Assembly: GCF_043677095.1 (NCBI RefSeq)
Contig: NZ_JBHLJR010000005.1
Coordinates: 62,001 to 126,000 of the forward strand
From: Natronococcus roseus
GTDB lineage: Archaea > Halobacteriota > Halobacteria > Halobacteriales > Natrialbaceae
Direction: 5' to 3'
DNA: 64,000 bases
Part shown: piece after piece, positions 51,657-59,471 of the stretch
How the letters are laid out: the number at the start of each line of letters is the position of its first letter
Position numbering within the stretch: position 1 is the first letter of the stretch
Notes under the pieces: model-generated
Seen by the model: only the letters and a program-made list of their open reading frames with translations
Databases searched by the model: none
What the model was told of the DNA's origin: nothing
Position numbers and translations under genes: made by a program

Positions 51657-52229
51657 TCACTCGTCCTCGTCGCCGGTGTCGTCGATCGGGATCGAGGTCG
51701 GATCGTCCCGGTCGTCTCCGGACGACGTGGTCGAAGACTGCGAGACGTTCGTCGACTGTGAGACATTCGAAGACTGCGAGACGTTCGAAGATCGTGACAC
51801 GTTCGTCGAACGGGTGACCGACGTGCTGCTGGATTGGGAGACGGCCGTACTTGCGGTGTCCGAGAACTGGTCACCGAAGTCGTCGGTCCGGACGGTCGAC
51901 CTCGAGGTCGACTCGGCGCCGTCGGAAATCGTGGTCACCGAGAGGTCGATGTCGTCTTCGGCGTCGACGATCACTTTGACGTCGGTTGCGCCGGCGTCGG
52001 GATCGCTCTCGTAAGTCACTGCCCCCCACTGGAACGTCTCCGCCTCGAGGTCTCGCTCGTCGTCACTCGGGCCGTTCCCGTCGAGGAAGACGTTCGTCGC
52101 GTCGGGAGCTGCGATCGTCGCGACCGAGACGCTGTCTTCGGACTCGACGGTTATCTCGACGGTCGTTTCTCCGGTTTTCGACTCGGTCTCGTGGGTTACC
52201 GTTCCCCAGGGAAATTCGGTTTCGGTCAT
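51657..52229 (-). CDS. Acidic two-repeat protein with Ser-rich hexapeptide tail
   Basis: A 190-residue protein with no signal peptide. Two similar beta-rich units, about residues 6-41 (FPWGTVTHETES) and 66-102 (FQWGAVTYESDP), suggest an internal duplication. Residues 135-166 form a hexapeptide run of the type STNVSR, SSNVSQ (18-bp DNA repeat at 51736-51807), and the end is acidic (DDRDDPTSIPIDD). I know of no family. It begins 43 bases inside the upstream edge of a gene-free stretch. Confidence 0.7.
   Translation of the reverse strand: MTETEFPWGTVTHETESKTGETTVEITVESEDSVSVATIAAPDATNVFLDGNGPSDDERDLEAETFQWGAVTYESDPDAGATDVKVIVDAEDDIDLSVTTISDGAESTSRSTVRTDDFGDQFSDTASTAVSQSSSTSVTRSTNVSRSSNVSQSSNVSQSTNVSQSSTTSSGDDRDDPTSIPIDDTGDEDE
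51736..51807 (-). repeat. 18-bp tandem repeat encoding Ser/Asn/Val/Gln hexapeptides
   Basis: Four imperfect 18-base units of the type GACTGCGAGACGTTCGNN (plus strand), beginning at 51736. They sit inside the coding region and keep the frame. Confidence 0.7.
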
Positions 52230-52905
52230 GGTGTAATCTGTGACTGCTGGTCGTTCGCCGTCTCTCGGACGGCTACGAGTGGTACCGCTCCCCGGAACGT
52301 CAGCAGGAGCTTCCAGTCCGAGGAGTATCCCGCTCGCTTTCCGCCGAGTCGTATCGGTTCCGTCTCCATCGAGCGCTCTCGATCGGAACCTCGCTAGTTC
52401 GTCGATCGACCCGATTCGGTTTGAACAGCCGAAATCGTTTCACCGGTAGTCGCAACTTGAACGCTCGAACGAACTGCCGACCGCCGGTAGGGAGAGACAA
52501 CGACTTGCTACTGGCCGGCGAGCGGCCCGAAACACATTGACTCTCGTGACATATCCCTGGGCCGCTACTGTTGTCCAGTCCGACGGCCGGGTGTTTTCGA
52601 CGGGACGACACCGGCGACACGATCCGAGACTGGCTCACGGGAGTGTGAGAGACAAGGTACTGAGACGCGAATCCGGGTACCGTTACGTCGAAATCGACGG
52701 GCTTGCAACCGATCCTGTTCGTGGGTCCGCGGCGACGTCGTTATAGTAGCCGTTGAAACTCTCTCCCATCTCGCTTGGCGAGACCGCTCGGAGATTCGGC
52801 GGCCGACGTAGACGTACCTGCTCGGGATCGATTCAAAAAAGCGACCGGAACGAATAGCGATTCCATCACCCGGCCGAGAGGTCGATTACATCTCGGTTGC
52901 TCGCG
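52230..52905. other. Intergenic stretch, no gene seen
   Basis: About 675 bases between the two repeat-protein genes. Short open frames on both strands are Ser/Arg-rich and have no family features. No T-run or clear promoter was found, apart from ordinary AT-rich words. Confidence 0.5.
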
Positions 52906-53532
52906 TTAGCGCTGGCTCTGGGAGTTCGAGTTGTACTGCTCGTTGTTGCCTATAGCCGTCGCCTTTCCGCCCTTACTTGCCGACGCTTTGGCGTTGCCGC
53001 TGTTGACCGCCTTGTTGGACTGGTGCACGTTCTGGTGTTGCTGCTGGCCGCCTCCTCGTCCGCGACCGCGGCGGCCGCGCTGGCGCTGTTCGTTCCAGTT
53101 CTCCTGGACGTTGGAGCCTTCGGCGTAGGCATCTCCACCCTTGCCCGCCGACGCTTTGGCGTTGCCGCTGTTGTACGCCTCGTTAGATTGGCGCACGTTC
53201 TGGCTCTGTCGCTGGCCGTGGCCCCGGTGTCCTCGGCGATCTCGGCCTTTTCCGCGATCTCGGCCTTTTCCGCGATCTTGGCCTTTTCCGTTACCTCGGC
53301 CTTTTCCGTTACCTCGGCCTTTTCCGTTACCTCGGCCTTTTCCGTTACCTCGGCCTTTTCCGTTACCTCGGCCTTTTCCGTTACCTCGGCCTTTTCCGTT
53401 ACCTCGGCCTTTTCCGTTACCTCGGCCTTTTCCGTTCTTGCTAGCTGCAGCAGTTCCGGCGGATCCGGTGAAGAGCAGTCCTGCCACAAGTGCCGTAACG
53501 CCTCGTCGTGAGTATTTTTCTTTGTCGCTCAT
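52906..53532 (-). CDS. Secreted strongly basic Gly/Lys/Arg repeat protein
   Basis: A 208-residue protein. The start is a signal peptide with a twin-arginine-like motif (YSRRGVTALVAGLLFTG) and a likely cut near AAA-SK at residues 30-31. Residues 33-98 are hexapeptide repeats: eight NGKGR units, then NGKGQ and two RGKGR-type units. Two imperfect 40-residue repeats follow (111-150 and 167-206; QSNEAYNSGNAKASA and QSNKAVNSGNAKASA). It has about 50 Lys/Arg but only about 11 Asp/Glu, against the usual acidic haloarchaeal proteome. Function unknown; other frames through the repeat are open too, so confirmation is needed. Confidence 0.75.
   Translation of the reverse strand: MSDKEKYSRRGVTALVAGLLFTGSAGTAAASKNGKGRGNGKGRGNGKGRGNGKGRGNGKGRGNGKGRGNGKGRGNGKGRGNGKGQDRGKGRDRGKGRDRRGHRGHGQRQSQNVRQSNEAYNSGNAKASAGKGGDAYAEGSNVQENWNEQRQRGRRGRGRGGGQQQHQNVHQSNKAVNSGNAKASASKGGKATAIGNNEQYNSNSQSQR
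53241..53437 (-). repeat. 18-bp tandem repeat within the basic protein gene
   Basis: Eight near-identical 18-base units (plus strand TTTTCCGTTACCTCGGCC) plus three related units with GCGATCTCGG at the left. Period 18 keeps the reading frame and codes for NGKGRG hexapeptides. Confidence 0.9.
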
Positions 53533-54895
53533 TTTTTCTTCTCCGAGCACGTAGGGGTGGATGGCGTCGCCAGTGGCTTCGACTCTTGGTGGCGCCCCGT
53601 AGTTCAGGGCGTGTATCACCACCTCCCCGTGAGTGCTCGTTTTGGCCGTCTATGGTGCCCGTATTAAACCACGACCATCGTTTCAACAGTGGTCCAATAT
53701 ACTGTATGACAAGCCTCCCTTTGAGGGGCGGAAACGGTCTTGGTTTCTAGGAAAGAACTCCGGAGTTTCATCGAGCGGACTATTATACTATACTGCGTTC
53801 GAAACGGAAACACGAGACTCCTCGGACTGAGCGAGTAGTGTACCGACACCGAAAAAGGCCGTTTCACGGGAGGATTCGGCCACCGTGCCGACTCTCTCCT
53901 CTCGACTGCCAACGGCAGTGAGCGAATCAGACGGAGAGTGAGGGCGTACTTTACGGGAAGAGTCGATTAGCGCCTCAACGTCGCCTACAGTTCGGAGTTC
54001 AACGACGTGTATATGTCACGGCGTGTCATAAGAGAGTGTGTAACATATAACTAGTCAACTATACCGTATGTTATTTCAAACGATAGATTGTTCCGTAACC
54101 GTTCAGGTAATCGAGTGTGACCGACGTGGTTTCGACGACGGTCCCGTGTACCGACAGCTCGTCGCGATCCACTCGCGACGAGCGGGAGTTCGTCCGACGG
54201 GTGTCGATGAGAAGTGCCCGCCGCCGAATCACCGCCCGTCCTCGAGCCCGAGACTTCGACCGCCGAGAGGACGAGTTCCCGATCGACGGGACGGTGATCG
54301 ATACCGACGAATCGGTAGCTGCTCGCACTCGAGTGGTGAGTACGATAGCCGAACGCCACTGTCGTCCCACGGGAGCCCCGGCAGCCGAGTCGGCAAACGC
54401 CGTGAACAGCAGGCCACCGAACGGTGCGAGGTATCCTCTCGATCGTGCGTACGTACCGCTCGTCGACTCCCTCGCAGTAACGGTTTCGGCCGGCCGACGA
54501 GCAGCGTGGCTGGAGTGTGACTGCACCGACCGAGTCGGTCGGGTCGTCGGAACCGTTTCGGTCCCGCTGCGGTCTCGAAACGGCGAGTTCTGACCTCCCC
54601 ACCAGGAGTAATACCGAAATTCGAAATCGGGCGGTCGATCGCCGATCTATCGATACTGCCGGTTGCGACCGCCTCTTCGATACCTACTGGTGGTTTTCGG
54701 ACCGAAACCGAGACGTCGCGTCGCCGGAACGACCCGCGACCGTCCTCGAGCGGTCGCCGACCACGGGACCCCCGCGCCGTGAGCGGCGCCACGCCGGCGA
54801 CCGAGACACAGTGACTCGTTGTGCCAGAATCGAGCGTGTTAACGCCCGGAACGATCGTTTCGGCTTTTGAAACCCTCTACCCATGGCGAGAGAAC
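53533..54895. other. Gene-poor stretch of 1.36 kb
   Basis: Open frames here have no domains, are Arg/Ser-rich, and overlap one another on both strands. The left end (to about 54070) is AT-rich and contains two imperfect inverted repeats near 53590-53625. It could be a promoter region plus decayed DNA. I support no gene here. Confidence 0.5.
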
Positions 54896-55228
54896 ATGAG
54901 CGAGGGATCACAAAGCAAGCGAGCGTTGCCCACCAGGATGGTCGTCTGCACGTACCGCGCCGGCTCTCAGCCGTCGAGAGTCGGGGCCGATCCGGTCGTT
55001 GGACCGGGAACGATCGTCTGCGACGATGTCGCTGACGGCGATCGGTCCCAGATCGGCCGCCTCGTGCCGATCCGCGAACGAACGTTCCGACGGGGGCCGA
55101 CCGGCCGCAGTTCGAACGTCCGCCGGCGTATCCACGACGGATCGCGGTTCTCACTTTCCGTCCACCCGACGCGCTCGGAGGCCGGCCTCGACTACCTGAC
55201 GGAGGTGATCGCGTCCGATGACGGCTGA
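54896..55228 (+). pseudogene. Remnant of a left-handed beta-helix acyltransferase
   Basis: The frame from the ATG at 54896 gives a 110-residue product, of which about residues 20-62 look like the hexapeptide-repeat start of sugar N-acetyltransferases (AGSQPSRVGADPVVGPGTIV and CDDVADGDRSQIGRLVPIRE). These enzymes are usually about 200 residues with many hexapeptide turns. Here the pattern stops after about 45 residues and becomes Arg/Ser-rich. The rest appears lost by deletion or frameshift. It overlaps the Gfo/Idh/MocA gene by 11 bases, as an intact member of such a cluster would. Confidence 0.5.
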
Positions 55229-56204
55229 ACGCCCGCTCGCCGTCGGCGTAATCGGCGTCGGCACGATGGGCCAACACCACGCCCGGGTGTACGACGACCT
55301 CGAGGGGGCGACCCTCGTCGGCGTCTTCGACGTCGACGCCGAGCGAGCGAGGACCGTCGCCGAGCGCCACGGAACCGTCGCTGTCGGTCTCGAGGCGCTG
55401 CTCGAGCGGGTCGACGCCGTCTCGGTTGCGGTTCCGACGGCCCACCACCACTCGGTCGCGACGACCTGTCTCGAGGCGGGAGTCCCGATTCTCGTCGAGA
55501 AACCGGTCGTCGCCGATCCCGAGACGGGCCAGGAACTCCTCGCGAGAGCCGACGCGGCGGACGTCCCCGTTCAGGTCGGTCACGTCGAGCGGTTCAATCC
55601 GGCCGTCGAAACGCTCGCCGAGATCGTCGGGGGGCTGTCGGTCGTCGCCCTCACTGCTCGCCGACTCGGCCCACCGCCCGCTCGGCGGATCGAGGACAGC
55701 GCCGTCCTCGACCTGATGATCCACGACATCGACGTCGTCCTCGCCTTGCTCGGCGAGGAGCCCGTCGACGTCACCGGTTGTGGCGCCGCCGGAAACCGCC
55801 ACGCCGGTGCCCTCCTCGAGTTTCCCGAGGCGATGGCGTCGCTGACCGCGAGCCGGCTGACTCAGCGGAAGGTCCGGACCCTCGAGATCACCGCCGAGGA
55901 GTGTCTCGTCGCGGTCGACTACCTCGAGCAGTCGATCGAGATCCACCGGCGGTCGGTCCCCGAGTACGTCGAGCGCGCGGAGGGGGTCCGGTTCAGACAC
56001 GAGAGCCTGATCGAACGGGTACGGGTTCCGAACGACGAACCCCTTCGAAACGAACTCGCGTCGTTTCTCGAGGTTGTCCGGACGGGGTCGACCCCCGAGG
56101 TGACGATCGATGACGGGCTCGCTGCCCTCGAGATCGCACGGCGTATCGAGGCAGGGGAACGTCCCGAACGACCGCGAGCCGATCTGGAGGTGCTCCATGA
56201 CTGA
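55218..56204 (+). CDS. Gfo/Idh/MocA family oxidoreductase
   Basis: A 328-residue NAD(P)-dependent dehydrogenase of sugars. N-terminal Rossmann fold VGVIGVGTMGQHHARVYD, the EKPVV strand and the C-terminal domain with DLMIHDIDVVLALLGEEP. It probably oxidises a nucleotide-sugar in surface polysaccharide synthesis, given the neighbours. The acyltransferase remnant precedes it, and a family 2 glycosyltransferase gene follows 51 bases later. Confidence 0.9.
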   Translation: MTAERPLAVGVIGVGTMGQHHARVYDDLEGATLVGVFDVDAERARTVAERHGTVAVGLEALLERVDAVSVAVPTAHHHSVATTCLEAGVPILVEKPVVADPETGQELLARADAADVPVQVGHVERFNPAVETLAEIVGGLSVVALTARRLGPPPARRIEDSAVLDLMIHDIDVVLALLGEEPVDVTGCGAAGNRHAGALLEFPEAMASLTASRLTQRKVRTLEITAEECLVAVDYLEQSIEIHRRSVPEYVERAEGVRFRHESLIERVRVPNDEPLRNELASFLEVVRTGSTPEVTIDDGLAALEIARRIEAGERPERPRADLEVLHD

Positions 56205-56255
56205 TCCGCAGACACGCGATCGGTCGCGGCGCCGAAACCGGCGAGGGGCGGGCTG

Positions 56256-57275
56256 ATGTACGGCGGGCGAACGATCGGCGTCGTCGTCCCGGCGTACGAC
56301 GAGGCGGGGTTCGTCGGCGAGGTTCTCGAGACGATCCCCGACTACGTCGATCGGGTCTACGCGGTCGACGATCGCTCGAGGGACCGCACCTGGCTTGAGA
56401 TCACCGATCGCGCGACCCGACTCAACCGCGACGCGGCGGCCGATCGTGGTCGGGGCACGCTTGTCGCCAACGACGCGGCGTTCGGGCGGCGGATCGTTCC
56501 GATCCGTCACGAGCGAAACCGCGGCGTCGGCGCCGCGATCGCGACGGGGTACCGCCGGGCGGTCGCCGACGGGATCGACGTGACCGCGGTGATGGCCGGG
56601 GACGGTCAGATGGATCCCGCGTACCTGCCCGCGCTGCTGGACCCGATCGTCGACGGCGAGGCCGACTACGCGAAGGGGAACCGGCTGACCGACGGCGTCT
56701 ACAGGGCGGAGATGCCCCGGTTCCGGCTGGTCGGGAACGCGATCCTGACCCTTCTGACTCGAGTCGCTTCGGGGTACTGGCGGATCGGCGACCCGCAGAA
56801 CGGGTACGCCGCGATCTCCCGGCGCGCGCTCGACGCGCTCGACCTCGACGCGGTCTACGATCGGTACGGCTACCCCAACGACCTGCTCGCCCGGTGTAAC
56901 GCCGCGGGGCTTCGCGTCGCCGACGTCCCGATCCCCGCCCGGTACGGCGACGAGGAGTCGTCGATCGCGTACGCGACGTACGTGCCGACGGTGTCGGCGC
57001 TGCTCGTTCGCACGTTCGTCCGGCGACTCGCGAGGCGGTACCCGTTCCGGAAGCGACACCCCGTCTCGCTGTCGTACGCGCTCGGTGCGTTCGCCCTCGG
57101 CGGGAGCGCCCTCGAGGGGGTGCGGTGGGTTCTCGGTCGTCGATCGCGCGCCAGCGGTCGGGGTTCGGTCGCGCTCGGACGCGCTGCGTTCCTGGCGATC
57201 GCGGGGACGGCGCTGTTGGCGCTTGCGGCTCGCCTCGAGAAGCGCCTGAACGCGCCCCTGGAGGTGCTTCGATGA
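56256..57275 (+). CDS. Family 2 glycosyltransferase, membrane-linked
   Basis: A 339-residue GT2. Motifs are VVVPAYDEAGFVGEVLETIP, VYAVDDRSRDRT (donor site) and MAGDGQMDPAYLPALLDPI (DxD-like). The last 90 residues contain two hydrophobic stretches (about 275-295 and 310-330), so it is membrane-bound and resembles dolichol-phosphate sugar synthases. It may load a sugar onto a lipid carrier for glycoprotein or polysaccharide. The end overlaps the next gene by four bases. Confidence 0.88.
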   Translation: MYGGRTIGVVVPAYDEAGFVGEVLETIPDYVDRVYAVDDRSRDRTWLEITDRATRLNRDAAADRGRGTLVANDAAFGRRIVPIRHERNRGVGAAIATGYRRAVADGIDVTAVMAGDGQMDPAYLPALLDPIVDGEADYAKGNRLTDGVYRAEMPRFRLVGNAILTLLTRVASGYWRIGDPQNGYAAISRRALDALDLDAVYDRYGYPNDLLARCNAAGLRVADVPIPARYGDEESSIAYATYVPTVSALLVRTFVRRLARRYPFRKRHPVSLSYALGAFALGGSALEGVRWVLGRRSRASGRGSVALGRAAFLAIAGTALLALAARLEKRLNAPLEVLR

Positions 57276-58351
57276 GCGAGCGCGTCGTCGTCACGATCCA
57301 ACACCCCGCCCACGTCCACTTCTTCAGACACGCGATCGGCGAGCTACGCGAGCGGGGGTACGACGTCCGCGTTCTCGTTCGGGAGCGCGAGTTGGCCCGC
57401 GAACTGCTCGAGCGCTACGGCATCGCCCATCGGCGGATCGCCGGCTCCGTCGAGTCGCCGCTGGGACTGCTCTCGGTTCAGCCCCGCTACGAGTACGAGA
57501 TCATTCGCCGCGTTCGCCGTCTCGAGCCCGCCGCGATCGTCGGGATCGGCGAGCCGGCGGTGGCCCACGCGGCGAGGCTCGCCGACTGCGAGGGAATCCT
57601 CTTTACCGACACCGAGCACGCGGCGGTGCAAAACGCCGTCTCGCTCCCGCTGGCCGATCGGCTCTACACGCCGACGGCGTTCTGGGACGAGTACGGTGCC
57701 CACCACCGCCGATACCCCGGCTACCACGAGCTGGCGTACCTCCGGCCCGGTCGGTTCGCTCCCGCTCCCGTCGGGCTGGCCGGGATCGGCGACGAGGAGC
57801 CGCTCGTCGTGGTCCGGCTCGTCTCCTGGACGGCCGCCCACGACGTCGGCCGGAGCGGGCTGTCCGACCTCGAGCGGGTGATCGCCGGCCTCGAGCGCTT
57901 CGGCGCGACCGTTCGCGTCACCGCGGAGGGTCGGCTGCCGCCGTCCCTCGAGACCCGTCGACTCGCGATCGCCCCCGACCGGATCCACGACCTCCTCGCT
58001 CGAGCCGACCTGTTTCTCGGCGAGGGCGCGACGATGGCGACCGAGAGCGCGCTGCTCGGGACGCCCGCGATCTACGTCTCGGGGCTCCGGGCGGGCGTTC
58101 TCGAGGAGCTCGAGGCGCGGTACCGGCTGCTGCGGTGGCTCTCTGCGGACGTTCGTCCGATCGAGGTTCTCTCGCACGCGCGGGAGTTGCTTCGGATCCG
58201 CGAGTCGACCTGGACGCGTCGACGACGGCGAGTCCTCGAGGAGACGGTCGACACGACCGACGTCATCGTCGGCGCCGTCGAGGACGCCGTCCGGGACGGG
58301 CAATCGACGGAGCCGGCGGCACCAGTCGTTCCGGAAGTGGTCCGACGATGA
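57272..58351 (+). CDS. DUF354 domain protein (UDP-GlcNAc 2-epimerase-like fold)
   Basis: A 359-residue protein starting MSERVVVTIQHPAHVHFFRH, the DUF354 signature. The family has a GT-B-like fold and is common in archaeal polysaccharide clusters. Further marks are GIGEPAVAHAARLADCEG, ILFTDTEHA and LFLGEGATMATESALLGTPA, which resembles the nucleotide-sugar site of GT-B enzymes. It may be a glycosyltransferase; the substrate is unknown. Start at 57272 overlaps the previous gene by four bases. Confidence 0.88.
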   Translation: MSERVVVTIQHPAHVHFFRHAIGELRERGYDVRVLVRERELARELLERYGIAHRRIAGSVESPLGLLSVQPRYEYEIIRRVRRLEPAAIVGIGEPAVAHAARLADCEGILFTDTEHAAVQNAVSLPLADRLYTPTAFWDEYGAHHRRYPGYHELAYLRPGRFAPAPVGLAGIGDEEPLVVVRLVSWTAAHDVGRSGLSDLERVIAGLERFGATVRVTAEGRLPPSLETRRLAIAPDRIHDLLARADLFLGEGATMATESALLGTPAIYVSGLRAGVLEELEARYRLLRWLSADVRPIEVLSHARELLRIRESTWTRRRRRVLEETVDTTDVIVGAVEDAVRDGQSTEPAAPVVPEVVRR

Positions 58352-58382
58352 CTGAATCGGTTGTCCCGGAGGTGATCCAGCG

Positions 58383-59273
58383 GTGACCGACACGGCCGTT
58401 CCGGGGGAGTTTGCGCTCTGTCTCACCCACGACGTCGATCGAGTGTACAAGACCTACCAGGCGCCGTACTACGCCGTCCTCGAGCGCGACCCCTCGCACC
58501 TGCGCTCGCTCGTTACCGGCGACCGACCCTACTGGCAGTTCGAGGAGTTGATGGCCCTCGAGGACGAACTCGACGTCCGCTCGTCGTGGTACGTCCTCGA
58601 CGAGCAGTCGCTGTTGGATCGGTCCCCGCGGGAGTGGCTCCGGCCGGAGAGCTGGACGCTCTATGCGGGGCGGTACGACCCCACGGATCCGGAGCTCGCC
58701 GAGGTCTTCCGAACCCTCGAGCGCGGAGGCTGGGAGGTCGGGCTGCACGGCTCCTATGAGTCCGCGGACGACCGGGAGCGGCTGCGAGCGGAGAAACGCA
58801 CGCTCGAGGGCATTCTGGAGGGAAGCGTGGTCGGCGGCCGTCAACACTACCTGAACCTAGTCGGCCGGCGCAGCTGGGCCCACCACCGCGCGATCGGCCT
58901 CGAGTACGACGCCAGCTACGGCTCGAGCACGCGCTACGGGTTCGACGGACGCTACGACGTGTTACGACCGTTCGACGACTCGTTCGTCGTCTTCCCGCTG
59001 ACGCTGATGGAGCGGGCGCTGCTCCCCTCGGCGCCCTCCCTCGAGTGGGCCTGGCGGGAGTGTCGACGGCTGCTCGAGGAGGCCCACGACCACGGCGCCG
59101 TGATGACCGTGCTCTGGCACCCCCGGTACATGAACGAGGACGAGTTTCCGGGCTACCGAACGCTCTACGAGCGACTGATCCGCGAGGCGAAGGCGATGGG
59201 GGCCTGGATCGGCCCCTGTCGGGAGTGTTACGAGCTGCTCGAGGCCCGGCGGGAGGCGTCGTCACGGCAGTAA
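58383..59273 (+). CDS. Polysaccharide deacetylase-like protein
   Basis: A 296-residue protein with a GTG start. LTHDVDRVYKTYQAPYY has the HDVD pattern that opens the NodB-like fold, GWEVGLHGSYESADDR supplies another His, and TVLWHPRYMNEDEFPGYRT ends the barrel. Metal-dependent deacetylation of a sugar is likely, but the full His-x-x-x-His metal triad is not obvious (LHGSYES). Last gene of the sugar cluster, 31 bases after DUF354. Confidence 0.78.
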   Translation: MTDTAVPGEFALCLTHDVDRVYKTYQAPYYAVLERDPSHLRSLVTGDRPYWQFEELMALEDELDVRSSWYVLDEQSLLDRSPREWLRPESWTLYAGRYDPTDPELAEVFRTLERGGWEVGLHGSYESADDRERLRAEKRTLEGILEGSVVGGRQHYLNLVGRRSWAHHRAIGLEYDASYGSSTRYGFDGRYDVLRPFDDSFVVFPLTLMERALLPSAPSLEWAWRECRRLLEEAHDHGAVMTVLWHPRYMNEDEFPGYRTLYERLIREAKAMGAWIGPCRECYELLEARREASSRQ

Positions 59274-59471
59274 CCGGTACCCCCATCGGACGTCGAACGG
59301 AACGAGAGTGTCGTCACCGATCGTTCGGAGATTTCGGGAGGAATGACGCGGCGACAGCGCCTCGGGGTAGTGACGTCGCTCGCATCGGTGCGGTGCCGTT
59401 GGAGCGACCGGCGGGTATTTCCTCGAGCGGAACACGATAGATTGAAACGAATTACTACAATAGTAACAAAC

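Noticed and set aside
53241..53437. CRISPR array
   Set aside because: Units are contiguous 18-bp repeats without spacers and are in frame with a protein.
52897..53511. Plus-strand frame of about 200 residues through the 18-bp repeat
   Set aside because: It reads as a hydrophobic LALAL/SAFSVT repeat with no start signal. All frames stay open because the repeat length is a multiple of three. The minus-strand frame has a signal peptide and a duplicated module.
54051..54602. Possible genes in the region before the sugar cluster
   Set aside because: Overlapping frames on both strands, rich in Arg and Ser, without domains or credible starts.
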